Shown piece after piece: positions 19,010 through 26,728 of a stretch of 30,911 nucleotides of DNA; position 1 is the stretch's first letter; each line of letters begins with the position of its first letter. The notes under the pieces are model-generated. The model was not told the DNA's origin. It ran no database searches and worked only from the letters and a program-made list of their open reading frames with translations. The stretch is from Ruminococcus sp. 210702-SL.1.03 (GTDB lineage: Bacteria; Bacillota; Clostridia; Oscillospirales; Ruminococcaceae): positions 1-30,911 of the forward strand of contig NZ_JAJCLZ010000024.1 in the NCBI RefSeq assembly GCF_020559915.1, given 5' to 3'. Position numbers and translations under genes: made by a program.

Positions 19010-19028
19010 TTGGCCATTGTGTCGGATA
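19000..19028 (-). terminator. Inverted repeat behind the recombinase gene
   Basis: A perfect 10-bp inverted repeat (TATCCGACAC and its complement) with a 9-nt loop starts 10 bp after the stop codon of the large serine recombinase. On the minus strand a run of six T follows about 10 nt later, so termination is plausible but not classic. Because it sits near the presumed element end it could alternatively be a recombinase binding site. Confidence 0.5.
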
Positions 19029-19038
19029 GGTCGGGCGG

Positions 19039-20655
19039 TTATTCGGGCAAGTCAATCTTGCCGACAAAGCTGTAATAAATCTCAATGTCCTGCCTGCGGG
19101 TGCCGTTCTCATCATAGCTGCACTCATGCACCACAATTTTCTCGATCATTTCCCGCAAGAGAGTGGGGGTCAGTTCTTCAAAGGCAAGGTGCTTGCGGAC
19201 AATGCCCATAAATTTCTCGGCGTTGACGGTAGCTGCCTGTGACTTGTCCAGTTCGGCTTGCAGGGCGGCGGCTCTCTTTTTCAGCTCCGCTTGCTCGGCT
19301 TCGTAGTCAGCCGACAGTTCCATGAAACGCTCATCGCTGATTTTGCCGTTTACATTGTCCTCATACAGCCGCTTGATAATGCGGCTGATTTCAGAAATGC
19401 GTTCCTGCGCCTGTTCAAGCTGCTTGATGGCTGCGGCGGTCTTTCGCTTGCCGCCGATCTCGTTCTGCTGGACAAGTAGTTTCACAAACCGGCTCTCATG
19501 CTTGGCTGCGTATTCGGTCACTTGCCGGAGATTTGCCAGGACACCAGCGGTCAACAGATCGGTGCGGATAAAGTGCGCCGTACAGTTGCGGGTGCGCTTC
19601 TTGTAGCTGCCGCAGATGTAGCAGTCCTGTTTGCGGTCTTTGTTCTGATACCGCTGCTGATACAGCACATGGCCGCAGTCGGCGCAGAACAAAATCCCGG
19701 AGAACAGCCCCACTTCATCGTAGCGGTTCGGGCGTTTGCGCTGTTTGCGTAACTCCTGCACCCGTTCCCATGTTTCCTTGTCGATGATCGGCTCATGGTG
19801 GTTCTCGAAAATGGCCTGCTTCTCGACGGGGTTCTCTATGCTGTGCTTGACCTTATAAGAAGGCTTTTCCGTTTTGAAGTTCACCAGACATCCGGTGTAC
19901 TCTCGGTTTTCGAGGATATGAACGACGGTGTTGGTCGCCCATTTGCACTCATAGCCTGGGTGATAACGGCGGGTGCTGCCTGTCCGCTGATATTCCAGCG
20001 TCCCCGGCGTGGGGATTTGCTGCTCCGTCAGCATACGGGCAATCTTGGTCGGGCCGTTCCCGGCAAGGCAAAGCTGGTAAATCTGCTGCACCACCGGGGC
20101 GGCTTCCTCGTCTATAATAAAATTCTCGTCCTCGTCCATCACATAGCCGTAAACCGGCTTGCTGGTAACAGGCTTGCCGCTCATGCCTTTTGACTTTTTC
20201 ACTGCCTTGATTTTCTTGCTCGTATCTCTCACCAGCCATTCATTGAACAGATTTCGCAGCGGGGTAAAATCGTTGTCCATGCCCTCGCTGGCACTGTCCA
20301 CATTATCGTTGACAGCGATAAAACGCACACCCTTTTGAGGGAACAGCATTTCCGTGTAAAACCCTACCTGCAAGTAGTTTCGCCCTAACCGGCTCATGTC
20401 CTTGACGATGACCGTACCCACTTTCCCGGCTTCAATGTCCGCAAGCATGGCTTGAAATCCGGGCCGCTGGAAGTTCGCGCCGGAAAAACCGTCGTCGGTG
20501 TACCAGCGCAGATTGGTAAAGCCGTTCTGTTTTGCGTAGGTTTCGAGTATCCTTTTTTGGTTCGATATGGAATTACTCTCGCCTTGCAATTCATCCTCGT
20601 GGGACAATCTCGGATAAAGGGCGGTAATGAGGTTTTGGGTGGCTTGTCTTAACAT
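19039..20655 (-). CDS. Large serine recombinase, TnpX/TndX type
   Basis: A 538-aa protein with an N-terminal resolvase domain starting ITALYPRLSHEDE (catalytic Ser18), the DMSRLGRNYLQ motif, a recombinase domain (about 165-280), a zinc ribbon with CADCG and CYICGSYKKRTRNC (about 325-365), a long coiled coil (about 390-470) and a C-terminal VVHECSYDENGTR part. Length and order match the recombinases that excise and insert Tn4451- and Tn5397-family elements through circular intermediates without other phage proteins. ATG 20655 follows GGAGG. It is the last minus-strand gene of the mobile element, so one element end should lie just beyond its 3' end (below about 19,000). It looks intact, so excision is expected to work. 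Confidence 0.93.
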   Translation of the reverse strand: MLRQATQNLITALYPRLSHEDELQGESNSISNQKRILETYAKQNGFTNLRWYTDDGFSGANFQRPGFQAMLADIEAGKVGTVIVKDMSRLGRNYLQVGFYTEMLFPQKGVRFIAVNDNVDSASEGMDNDFTPLRNLFNEWLVRDTSKKIKAVKKSKGMSGKPVTSKPVYGYVMDEDENFIIDEEAAPVVQQIYQLCLAGNGPTKIARMLTEQQIPTPGTLEYQRTGSTRRYHPGYECKWATNTVVHILENREYTGCLVNFKTEKPSYKVKHSIENPVEKQAIFENHHEPIIDKETWERVQELRKQRKRPNRYDEVGLFSGILFCADCGHVLYQQRYQNKDRKQDCYICGSYKKRTRNCTAHFIRTDLLTAGVLANLRQVTEYAAKHESRFVKLLVQQNEIGGKRKTAAAIKQLEQAQERISEISRIIKRLYEDNVNGKISDERFMELSADYEAEQAELKKRAAALQAELDKSQAATVNAEKFMGIVRKHLAFEELTPTLLREMIEKIVVHECSYDENGTRRQDIEIYYSFVGKIDLPE

Positions 20656-20678
20656 AAAATCCTCCGTTTCCGACAGCC

Positions 20679-20725
20679 AGCCCCACTATTCCGTGGTTTC
20701 ATTGTACCACGGAACGGCGGGGGCT
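20679..20725 (-). promoter_or_regulatory. Interrupted hairpin in the recombinase leader
   Basis: Two nested inverted repeats, AGCCCC/GGGGCT (20679-20684, 20720-20725) and CCGTGGT/ACCACGG (20691-20697, 20706-20712), lie 24 bp upstream of the recombinase start. A TACAAT-like sequence is in the loop on the minus strand. It may be an operator or RNA structure controlling recombinase expression. Confidence 0.4.
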
Positions 20726-20836
20726 GTACAGCGGCAAAAGCGTTAAATTTGCTTCTTTACAGCTTTTCAATTTTCCGATTTTTATGGTATGGGTTGTCGT
20801 CCCATATTTGCAGTAGAAAAGTTCATAACTCCGTGG

Positions 20837-20842
20837 TATACT
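20837..20842 (+). promoter_or_regulatory. Extended -10 promoter for the small plus-strand gene
   Basis: TGGTATACT gives an extended -10 (TGnTATACT) 39 bp before ATG 20881; the -35 region is weak (TAGAAA at 17-bp spacing). An inverted repeat TCTGATT/AATCAGA follows in the 5' leader and could be an operator. Confidence 0.5.
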
Positions 20843-20880
20843 CTGATTTAACAAAAAAATCAGAAGTTAAAGGAGAAAAC

Positions 20881-21081
20881 ATGAAGTATACAATAGATGA
20901 ATTAACCGCGGCCAAAAGGCAAATTGATTCAACTCTGCACAAGCTAAGAGAAACAGTAAAAACATTTGAATCAAAGGATAATTCCGAGCGTTATAAATCA
21001 CAAATCACATTGGCAAAGAGAAGAATAAAAGCCTTTGAAATTGCAAATTATTTTATAGAGAATGAGATTAAGAATTGCTAA
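20881..21081 (+). CDS. Small helical protein of unknown function, opposite strand inside the mobile element
   Basis: A 66-aa protein (MKYTIDELTAAKRQI start, KAFEIANYFIENEIKNC end) with a strong AAAGGAG ribosome binding site. It is charged, predicted to be almost wholly helical or coiled coil, and has no signal peptide. I do not recognise it. It has its own promoter and terminator and is the only plus-strand gene of the element, transcribed divergently from the recombinase gene. That position suits a small regulator or directionality factor for excision, but this is inference only. Its A/T-rich composition differs from the GC-rich genes on both sides. Confidence 0.75.
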   Translation: MKYTIDELTAAKRQIDSTLHKLRETVKTFESKDNSERYKSQITLAKRRIKAFEIANYFIENEIKNC

Positions 21082-21102
21082 AGCACTTCCGATTTTCGTT
21101 CC

Positions 21103-21134
21103 AGCGGTCATGCTCCCTGGCATGGCCGCTTTTC
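21103..21134 (+). terminator. Terminator of the small plus-strand gene
   Basis: An 11-bp stem (21103-21113 with 21120-21130, one T-G wobble on the plus strand) and 6-nt loop followed by a short T-run, 22 bp after the stop of the 66-aa gene. It ends before the oppositely oriented TnpW-like gene. Confidence 0.7.
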
Positions 21135-21145
21135 CATGCCCCGGT

Positions 21146-21340
21146 TCACGCCGGATAAGTCGGCTCCTGTGTAGCAGCGGCTTCCGCTTCCAGTACCCGC
21201 GCCATTTTGTCGGCGGCTGTGGTTGTGGTGTCTTTCTTGAAATAGCCGGACACGACAAGGACGGAATTGCCCATGCGGATTTCCGTCACACAGTCAGGGC
21301 GGCGGGTGGTGCGGGTGTCGTGCTGCTTGTTATCTGCCAT
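21146..21340 (-). CDS. TnpW-like transposon-encoded small protein
   Basis: A 64-aa protein (MADNKQHDTRTTRRPD start; core TEIRMGNSVLVVSGYFK; Ala/Glu-rich end) that I recognise as the TnpW family of Tn4451-like elements. ATG 21340 has a good AAAGGAG site; upstream codons in frame overlap the ATPase gene. Function is unknown; it occurs close to the recombinase and ATPase genes in many Clostridia mobilizable elements. It starts 14 bp after the stop of the DnaC-like gene, so it belongs to the same minus-strand operon. Confidence 0.75.
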   Translation of the reverse strand: MADNKQHDTRTTRRPDCVTEIRMGNSVLVVSGYFKKDTTTTAADKMARVLEAEAAATQEPTYPA

Positions 21341-21354
21341 AGGCAATACTCCTT

Positions 21355-22197
21355 TCAGTCGGTAATCAGTTTCTTCATGCTCTCCATTTTCCGCTTGGCG
21401 GTTTCCTGCCGGAAGTTGTCGCCGGTAAAGCGTACCGGGACGCACATGGAAAGCAGGCGGTCATAAATCCGGGAATGGGCGGTGTCCTCCGGGTTGTGCA
21501 GGTCGTCCAGCGTAAGGTTGGTCGTGACGATCAGCGGCTTGCCGCTGCGGTAACGGCTGTCAATCACATTGAACACCTGTTCCAGCCCGTATTCCGTCCC
21601 GCGTTCCATGCCGAAGTCGTCAAGGATCAGCAGCGGATAACGACAAAGGCGGGAAATGTACTCGTTGCGCCCCTCAAAGCTGGCGGCAAGGTCATTGAGG
21701 ATAAGAGCAAAGTTCGTCATGCGGACGGGGATTTCTTTCTCCATGAGGGCGTTTGCGATACAGCCTGCAAGGTAGCTTTTGCCGGTGCCTACGCCGCCCC
21801 AGAACAGGCAGCCGATATTGTCTGTCCGCATATCTTCCCAATGCTCCACATACCGGCGGGCAAGCCCGGTCTGCGGGTTCCTGCCGTTGTCGTTCTCGAA
21901 AGTCCAGTCCCGCATGGTGGGGTCGGTAAAGCCCCGGCGTTTCAGTTCTTCCACGGTGTCAAGGTGTCTGCGCCGCTTTTCGGCGGCTTCCCGTTCCTCG
22001 CGGGCGGTTCTCTGGCAGTCGCACTCTGCCGGGTGGCGGTCGCGCCCGAAGATAGCGGCCTTATCCGGCGCAAAATAGGCTTCTTTCGGCTTGCGGCACT
22101 TGCCGCAGTACAGTAAACCGTCCTCGCCGGTGTAGTCCTCCGGCTCCGGGATGGTGGTCGTCATATTCTCCAAAACCGCGTTGATTTCATTCTTCAT
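21355..22197 (-). CDS. DnaC/IstB-like ATPase (helicase loader)
   Basis: A 280-aa AAA+ protein. The N-terminal part has a CGKC pair (31-34) and a CDC pair (59-61), suggesting a zinc site. Walker A GGVGTGKS (134-141) and Walker B LLILDDFG (D193, D194) follow, then the sensor motif VTTNLTLDDL. It fits the DnaC-type helicase loaders of mobile elements. ATG 22197 overlaps the repA stop as ATGA, so the two are translationally coupled, and GGAGGG precedes it. Together with RepA it suggests the element replicates after excision by recruiting the host DnaB-type helicase. Confidence 0.9.
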   Translation of the reverse strand: MKNEINAVLENMTTTIPEPEDYTGEDGLLYCGKCRKPKEAYFAPDKAAIFGRDRHPAECDCQRTAREEREAAEKRRRHLDTVEELKRRGFTDPTMRDWTFENDNGRNPQTGLARRYVEHWEDMRTDNIGCLFWGGVGTGKSYLAGCIANALMEKEIPVRMTNFALILNDLAASFEGRNEYISRLCRYPLLILDDFGMERGTEYGLEQVFNVIDSRYRSGKPLIVTTNLTLDDLHNPEDTAHSRIYDRLLSMCVPVRFTGDNFRQETAKRKMESMKKLITD

Positions 22198-22988
22198 AAA
22201 CTCTCGCCCTCCTTGCATGAGTAGTCTGGTATGCCCTTTTTAGGGGCTTCCTTTTTGTCGTTCCCCGCCCATATCCGCAGGGCGGCGGCATAGTTCTGGT
22301 AGCTTTTCCCGTTGGCGGCAAGGTAGCGGCTCATTTCCTCGATGAACCGTTCCAGCCTGTCAGGGTACTCTGCCTGCAACTCGTCGTATTCGGTCTGTGA
22401 CAGAAAAATATTTCCATATCGGCCATAGGGCGCGGACGGCCCCCCACTCACTCCCTTTGTTTGGCTCTCTGTAAGGTTGTTTATAGTAGTTTGGTTAGGG
22501 GACGGTTTTCCGACCATCATAAGGTCGGTTTTCTGACCATCAGTAGGACGGTTTTCCGGCTCTATGAGGGGCGGACTTCCGGCCATCAGTTGGTCTGAAA
22601 ACTGTACCTGTGGCACTGGCGGTACTTTGACATAAAGCCGGTTCGGTGCGGAGAAGCCGCCCCGTTCCCGTTCCAACAGCCCCGCCGTGTCCAGTTCATT
22701 AAGCGCCCCCTTGATGGTGGTGCTGCCTTTATCCAGTATTTCTGCTATCTCCGCGATGGGATAGATAATATAAATCCTGCCCTCGTCGTCCAGCCACTTG
22801 TTTTTCTGGGAGAGGGTGGAACGGTCTAACAGCAGCGAATACAGCAGCTTGGCGGTCTGTGAAATCTCCATTTTCAGCAGGAAACGGGGATACGGCAGAT
22901 AGGCGGGCAGCCGCGTGTCTGCCCTGATATAATCAGCGATAGGATCACCTCCCTGTGTTCGGGTTGATTTTGGCGTATTGTCACGCAT
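22194..22988 (-). CDS. RepA_N-family replication initiator
   Basis: A 264-aa protein with the RepA_N winged-helix start (LPYPRFLLKMEISQTAKLLYSLLLDRSTLSQKN, residues about 33-65; then GRIYIIYPIAEIAEIL). A variable linker and a C-terminal domain (LSQTEYDELQAEYPDRLERFIEEM) follow. RepA_N proteins initiate theta replication from an origin that lies inside their own gene. The linker region contains four iteron-like repeats (see separate entry). ATG 22988 is chosen; GTG 23045 would add 19 residues without a better ribosome binding site. It lies in one operon with the downstream ATPase and with the upstream relaxase block. Confidence 0.88.
   Translation of the reverse strand: MRDNTPKSTRTQGGDPIADYIRADTRLPAYLPYPRFLLKMEISQTAKLLYSLLLDRSTLSQKNKWLDDEGRIYIIYPIAEIAEILDKGSTTIKGALNELDTAGLLERERGGFSAPNRLYVKVPPVPQVQFSDQLMAGSPPLIEPENRPTDGQKTDLMMVGKPSPNQTTINNLTESQTKGVSGGPSAPYGRYGNIFLSQTEYDELQAEYPDRLERFIEEMSRYLAANGKSYQNYAAALRIWAGNDKKEAPKKGIPDYSCKEGESL
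22500..22589. repeat. Four iterons inside repA (possible replication origin)
   Basis: Four 21-bp units start at 22500, 22523, 22546 and 22569, an exact 23-bp period. Cores are ggacggttttccg, ggtcggttttctg, ggacggttttccg and gggcggacttccg; three end in ccatca. A fifth, weaker unit may start at 22592. Because 23 is not a multiple of 3, the repeats are read in different frames and cannot be kept by protein selection alone. Confidence 0.8.
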
Positions 22989-23060
22989 TAAAACGCCGTT
23001 TCCGGGGGAAAAGGATAAATGTATCGCGTACCCTTTGACACCCACGAAAAAAGCCTTGAT

Positions 23061-23447
23061 TTATGCGGGTTTGAAAGGCTCTAAAGCGTGACATCTCTGC
23101 CTTTGTTTCCGCTTTCTCTCGGCGGCTTTGATTTTCTTCATGCGCCCGGCGCAGTCGGGGCAGTATTTTCCCCGGTTGGATTTGGGGACAAAGGCCGCCC
23201 CGCAGACGGCACACCGTTTCCGGCTTCCCCGGCACAAGAGGGCTGCGGCCAGCTCCCCGTCAAGGGGCAGGACAGCCACACGGAACCAGTGGCACATGAG
23301 GGAAAAGGAAATGCTCTGGACGCACACGCAAGGCTCCCCGTCGTCCAATAGCAGGCAGTTCCCCTCATCGTAGTTACAGCACTCATGTACCAGCCGCCGC
23401 GCCCGCCGGTGCTGGCGGTAGTCCATGTGGGGCAGGTTATCGCTCAT
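23061..23447 (-). CDS. Cysteine-rich VLP-family protein
   Basis: A 128-aa protein with ECCNYDEGNCLLLDDGEPCVC near the middle, the VLPLDGELAAALL segment that names the family, and a zinc-finger-like end RCAVCG...KYCPDCAGRMKK followed by a basic tail. ATG 23447 (RBS AAGGAG) overlaps the relaxase stop by 11 nt. The family is found almost only next to relaxases in Clostridia mobilizable elements; the precise role is unknown. The zinc finger and basic tail suggest nucleic-acid binding, perhaps within the relaxosome. Confidence 0.85.
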   Translation of the reverse strand: MSDNLPHMDYRQHRRARRLVHECCNYDEGNCLLLDDGEPCVCVQSISFSLMCHWFRVAVLPLDGELAAALLCRGSRKRCAVCGAAFVPKSNRGKYCPDCAGRMKKIKAAERKRKQRQRCHALEPFKPA

Positions 23448-25071
23448 GGCTCTGCTCCTTTCTGCGGTGCGGCTCGTCCCGGCGCAAAATCTGGTCGATG
23501 TTCCGCTTGACGGTCTGCAACTCCTTGAACCGCTGTTTCTGTTCGTGATAGGTGTTATACAGGCCGTCTTTCTCGGAGATAAGCTGCTCGATCTCGGCCT
23601 GCAACGCTTTCCGGGCGGGCAGCTTGGTAATGCCATGCGCCTTGAAATACCGGGCTGCTGCGTCGGCTATGATAAAATCGCTCTCATGGGCCTGCCGGTA
23701 TGCGGCGCGGGCTTTCTCGGATTTCTGTGCCCGCAGCCCGTCGCGGGCGGCCTTGGTCTGGGCGTAGGCCAACACCTGCCGCTGCAACTTCTTTTTCCCT
23801 TGCAGCTTCGTTTCCAGTGCTTTCAGTTCGCCGCTGGTCTGGCGCATTTTCTGATAGGCGGTGTCAACGGCGGCTTCTAACTGCTCCGGGGAAGTAAAGC
23901 CGTATTGCTGGTAGACGGACAGCGTTTTGGCGGCCTGCTTCAGATTGTGTATCTTCGCCCAGCGTTCATAGCCCCGGCCTTTGCCCTCGGCCATTTTCTG
24001 CTCAATGTCCACAAGCCGCTGCACTCCGTCCTGTTTCGGGGCGGCTATCTCGGCTCTGGCAACCTGCAAGCGGTCTTTTATGGTGCGTGGGGGATCGGGG
24101 GATCTGGCTGGCGCTTCGGCTGCTCTGGCGGCGTTTTGCTCTAAAACGGCAAAGACAGCGGCGCGGTCAAAATCGTCGCCCAGCTTCCGGGCGGTAATTG
24201 GCTTTGTCCTGTCCGGCGTGAGGTAGGAAAGCCGCCCCCGGCTCTCCTTGACGGTCACACCCTCCTGCAGCAACAGAGAGGAAAACTCGTCAAAGCTGGC
24301 GGCGGTGGCAAGGGCTTTCCGTAGGGTCTGCCGCAGCTTCTCCTTGTTCGTTTCAAACTTGGTCTGCCGGGGCGTGATACTATCGGCAATCATGGGGGCG
24401 TTCTGCTTGTCCAGCGCGGCCTGTCCCTTTTTCTGCGCCCAATACTCCCGGTCGGTGACGCGGTTCTTGCTGCCGTTCAAGAGGTCGATTTGATAAAGCC
24501 CCTCCCGGTGGCACATCTCCATGACTTCGGATTTGAAGTAGCGCAGGGCAGCGTCGGTACATCGGTGCTTGCAGCCGACTTTCGTATCGGCCGGCCTGTC
24601 CATGTAGGGCAGGAACGGCACTTCCTCAATCCGCAGGCTGTTTATGACGATATGCACATGAATGTTGCCGCTGTGGTTATGCCCGTCCGGGTGGGTGCAG
24701 ACAAGGGCCTGGTGGCCGGGAAAATGCTCTTTACAGAATTGTTCCCCCAACGCCTGCGCCCGGTCTACGGTCAGGCCGTTGTCCGGCCCGTCCCGCGGGT
24801 CAAAGCTGATGATGTAGTGGTGGCTTTTCACATCTTCCCGCCGCTGGTTTTTCTGATAGCGGAGATTGGCCCGCATACACGCAACGGCAAAATCCTCCCC
24901 GTCGCAGTTCAGCGTGGACAGCCGGTAGTCCTCGCGGGGGATAAGCCTGCCGGTTTCATCAAGGACGGGCTTCATGGTAAACTCGTCATGCTCAAAGAGA
25001 AGATATTGCTCGGCGGCTCCGTAGTCGGCGTTTTTAGAGTTGATATGCTTGAGTGTTGCCAACCGCGTCAC
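23437..25071 (-). CDS. MOBP-like relaxase (mobilization nuclease)
   Basis: A 544-aa relaxase. The N-terminal part contains NADYGAAEQYLLFEH (Tyr17 is a possible nicking tyrosine), SHHYIISFDPRD (His84, His85) and the metal-binding motif HNHSGNIHVHIVIN (His138, His140), followed by a long, coiled-coil-rich C-terminal region. It is the transesterase that nicks oriT and leads DNA into a recipient. The GTG start at 25071 keeps the conserved TRLATLKHINSKNADYG start; it overlaps the mobC gene by 38 nt. No coupling protein or type IV secretion genes are visible, so transfer would need a helper element. Confidence 0.92.
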   Translation of the reverse strand: MTRLATLKHINSKNADYGAAEQYLLFEHDEFTMKPVLDETGRLIPREDYRLSTLNCDGEDFAVACMRANLRYQKNQRREDVKSHHYIISFDPRDGPDNGLTVDRAQALGEQFCKEHFPGHQALVCTHPDGHNHSGNIHVHIVINSLRIEEVPFLPYMDRPADTKVGCKHRCTDAALRYFKSEVMEMCHREGLYQIDLLNGSKNRVTDREYWAQKKGQAALDKQNAPMIADSITPRQTKFETNKEKLRQTLRKALATAASFDEFSSLLLQEGVTVKESRGRLSYLTPDRTKPITARKLGDDFDRAAVFAVLEQNAARAAEAPARSPDPPRTIKDRLQVARAEIAAPKQDGVQRLVDIEQKMAEGKGRGYERWAKIHNLKQAAKTLSVYQQYGFTSPEQLEAAVDTAYQKMRQTSGELKALETKLQGKKKLQRQVLAYAQTKAARDGLRAQKSEKARAAYRQAHESDFIIADAAARYFKAHGITKLPARKALQAEIEQLISEKDGLYNTYHEQKQRFKELQTVKRNIDQILRRDEPHRRKEQSHER

Positions 25072-25432
25072 CTACTTTCTTGAGGACTTCATACTTGAGG
25101 ACGGCAAGGTCGGATATGGCGGCGCGTACCTCGCCGGAAAGGGTGTTGTAGGGTACGCCGTATTCGTTCAGATACCGGGCAATCTGATTGAGGTTGCCGC
25201 CGATCCTGCCGTACTCGGCTGTCAGCTTCCCGACAGCGGAAAGCAACTCGTCATTGACCGACGACACATGGACAACCGGGCGTATGGTCGCCCGCCGTAT
25301 CGCCTGCCGGAGAAATTCGGACTGGCTGATACCATAGGGCGCAAGCCGCGCTGTGAAGTCGGCATACTCATCTTCGGACAGCCGGGTTTTCACAACGCGG
25401 CTGCGGTGGGGCGTGTTGTATTTCTTTCGCAT
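25034..25432 (-). CDS. mobC: MobC-like relaxosome accessory protein
   Basis: A 132-aa protein with a basic N-terminus and a ribbon-helix-helix-like start (RVVKTRLSEDEYADFTARL, GISQSEFLRQAIRRA), then the MobC-family core GGNLNQIARYLNEYG. It binds near oriT and helps the relaxase. ATG 25432 is preceded by AAAGGAGG; the longer upstream frame has no ribosome binding site and crosses the intergenic structured region. It overlaps the relaxase gene and lies directly downstream of the inverted repeats proposed as oriT. Confidence 0.88.
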   Translation of the reverse strand: MRKKYNTPHRSRVVKTRLSEDEYADFTARLAPYGISQSEFLRQAIRRATIRPVVHVSSVNDELLSAVGKLTAEYGRIGGNLNQIARYLNEYGVPYNTLSGEVRAAISDLAVLKYEVLKKVGDAVGNTQAYQL

Positions 25433-25929
25433 GGTGTGACCTCCTTTCTCGCCCGTAAGGGCGCATGAGCAGGGTTTGGGGAAGGCACTCCCCAACAAGT
25501 TTCCCGCGAGGGGCAAAACTGCAGAATTGCGGATTTTGGCACCGTGGTAGAAACTTGCTCTCCGTGACTGCAAACTTTCTCTCACTTCCGTCCGCCACTT
25601 TTTTGGAAAACTGCAACCACAAAAGTTTGTTTCTCTTTTTCTGCTACTACTAATCCTGTAAAGGGCATTCCTGCCCGCTTTCGCTAAAATGACACCGGAC
25701 GCAGTGGTTTCTACCCGGTGTTGGAGAAATCCTTTCTCTTTGCCCTCTACTACGGGTAAATGCTCCAAATGCCAAACACCAGGGCAGAAAAATTCCCTCC
25801 TCGCTTACTACTACAACCGGCAGGGGGCAAAATGGCCGGGAGCGGAGCCGGACAACAAAAAAAGCAGTAAATCTTTTTCAAGACTTACTGCTTTCGCTGG
25901 CCGCGTCGGTGGCGGCTGGTATTCAGTTT
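25433..25929. other. Non-coding interval upstream of mobC, candidate oriT
   Basis: About 500 bp with no convincing gene. Next to mobC are two inverted repeats: GCCC-GTAA-GGGC (25451-25462) and TTGGGGA-6 nt-TCCCCAA (25476-25495). A third, CACCGG...CCGGTG, lies near 25692-25719. Relaxase families of this type usually act at oriT sites just upstream of mobC. The position and hairpins support that, but the nick site cannot be read from sequence alone. Confidence 0.5.
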
Positions 25930-26142
25930 TTATGACTTGTCCGGTGGTTCGTCAAGCCGGAACTTGAATTGACAGTCAATTAACCGCTGCTTTACATAGT
26001 CCTCCACCTCGGCGTTGACCTGCCCGTTCACTTTTGAGAAATAGCGGATATATCCGGCGTAGTGGAGCAGGACAGCGTTCACGGCTTCTGGGTCGCCCTC
26101 ACGGGCTTTGAGGATTGTTTCATAGGGGAGAAGTCTACTCAT
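25930..26142 (-). CDS. Tn916 ORF8-like helix-turn-helix small protein
   Basis: A 70-aa protein (MSRLLPYETILKAREGDPEAVNAVLLHYAGYIRYFS...). It matches the conjugative-transposon helix-turn-helix family typified by a small Tn916 gene next to the sigma-like gene. Its start codon overlaps the end of the sigma-factor-like gene by 8 nt, so the two are coupled. It looks like an isolated sigma region 2-type fold and probably works with the 140-aa sigma-like protein in controlling element genes; that partnership is inference from constant gene pairing. Confidence 0.82.
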   Translation of the reverse strand: MSRLLPYETILKAREGDPEAVNAVLLHYAGYIRYFSKVNGQVNAEVEDYVKQRLIDCQFKFRLDEPPDKS

Positions 26143-26557
26143 ACCGGCTCACCCCCATTTCTTCGCGTAGCCGCTGCAAGGCAAGCTGGATATGCCGCCC
26201 CGCTGTGCTGCGTGACCGGCCAATACACGCGCCGATCACGCGCTGCGGCTGGCGCAGAAAGTAATAGCGCAGGATTTCTTCCCGCGTCTGCTCCGGCAAA
26301 ACAGAGATCGCGTCGGCAAGGGCGGCGTTGCAGAGCAGGACGGTCTGACCGCAGACGGTAAATGGGTATTCCTCGTCCGGCTCCGACGCGGCAAACTGGA
26401 CAAACTTCTCGTTCATCAGATAGTCAAGGGAAACTTGCCGTTCCCATTGCCGTTTAAGCTTCAAAATCTTGTCCAAGGCGGCACAGCGGATAACAGTCTT
26501 GCAAAAGGCGTTGTACCTGCGCTGGATATATTCTTGATAGGCTATCTGGTCGGTCAT
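26135..26557 (-). CDS. Sigma-70-family-like regulator of the mobile element
   Basis: A 140-aa protein with a C-terminal region 4-like helix-turn-helix (LPEQTREEILRYYFLRQPQRVIGACIGRSRSTAGRHIQLALQRL). The central part (FTVCGQTVLLCN) is typical of the Tn916 ORF7-like sigma family. ATG 26557 is preceded by AAAGGGG; upstream in-frame codons have no ribosome binding site. It is presumably needed for transcription of excision or transfer genes in response to readthrough from the resistance region. It lies downstream of tet(W) and the methyltransferase on the same strand, as in Tn916, where tetracycline-induced readthrough reaches this gene pair. Confidence 0.83.
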   Translation of the reverse strand: MTDQIAYQEYIQRRYNAFCKTVIRCAALDKILKLKRQWERQVSLDYLMNEKFVQFAASEPDEEYPFTVCGQTVLLCNAALADAISVLPEQTREEILRYYFLRQPQRVIGACIGRSRSTAGRHIQLALQRLREEMGVSRYE

Positions 26558-26728
26558 GGAAATTCCCCTTTCTGAATAATAGTGCGGGGCGGTGGCACTT
26601 CTTGCTGTCGCCCCTTGATTGCCTACCAGCAAAGGCGGGCGGGGCTGTCAACGGCTGCGCATATGCGCCGTTCATCTTGACCGTTGACTGGCTCGGCTGG
26701 GTTTGCTATTTACCCGACAAACTTGAAT

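Noticed and set aside
21475..22116. 213-codon plus-strand frame antisense to the DnaC-like gene
   Set aside because: GC-rich shadow frame; the minus-strand ATPase with Walker motifs is clearly the real gene.
24490..25083. 197-codon plus-strand frame antisense to the relaxase
   Set aside because: No ribosome binding site and no recognisable domain; the relaxase frame has catalytic motifs and operon overlaps.
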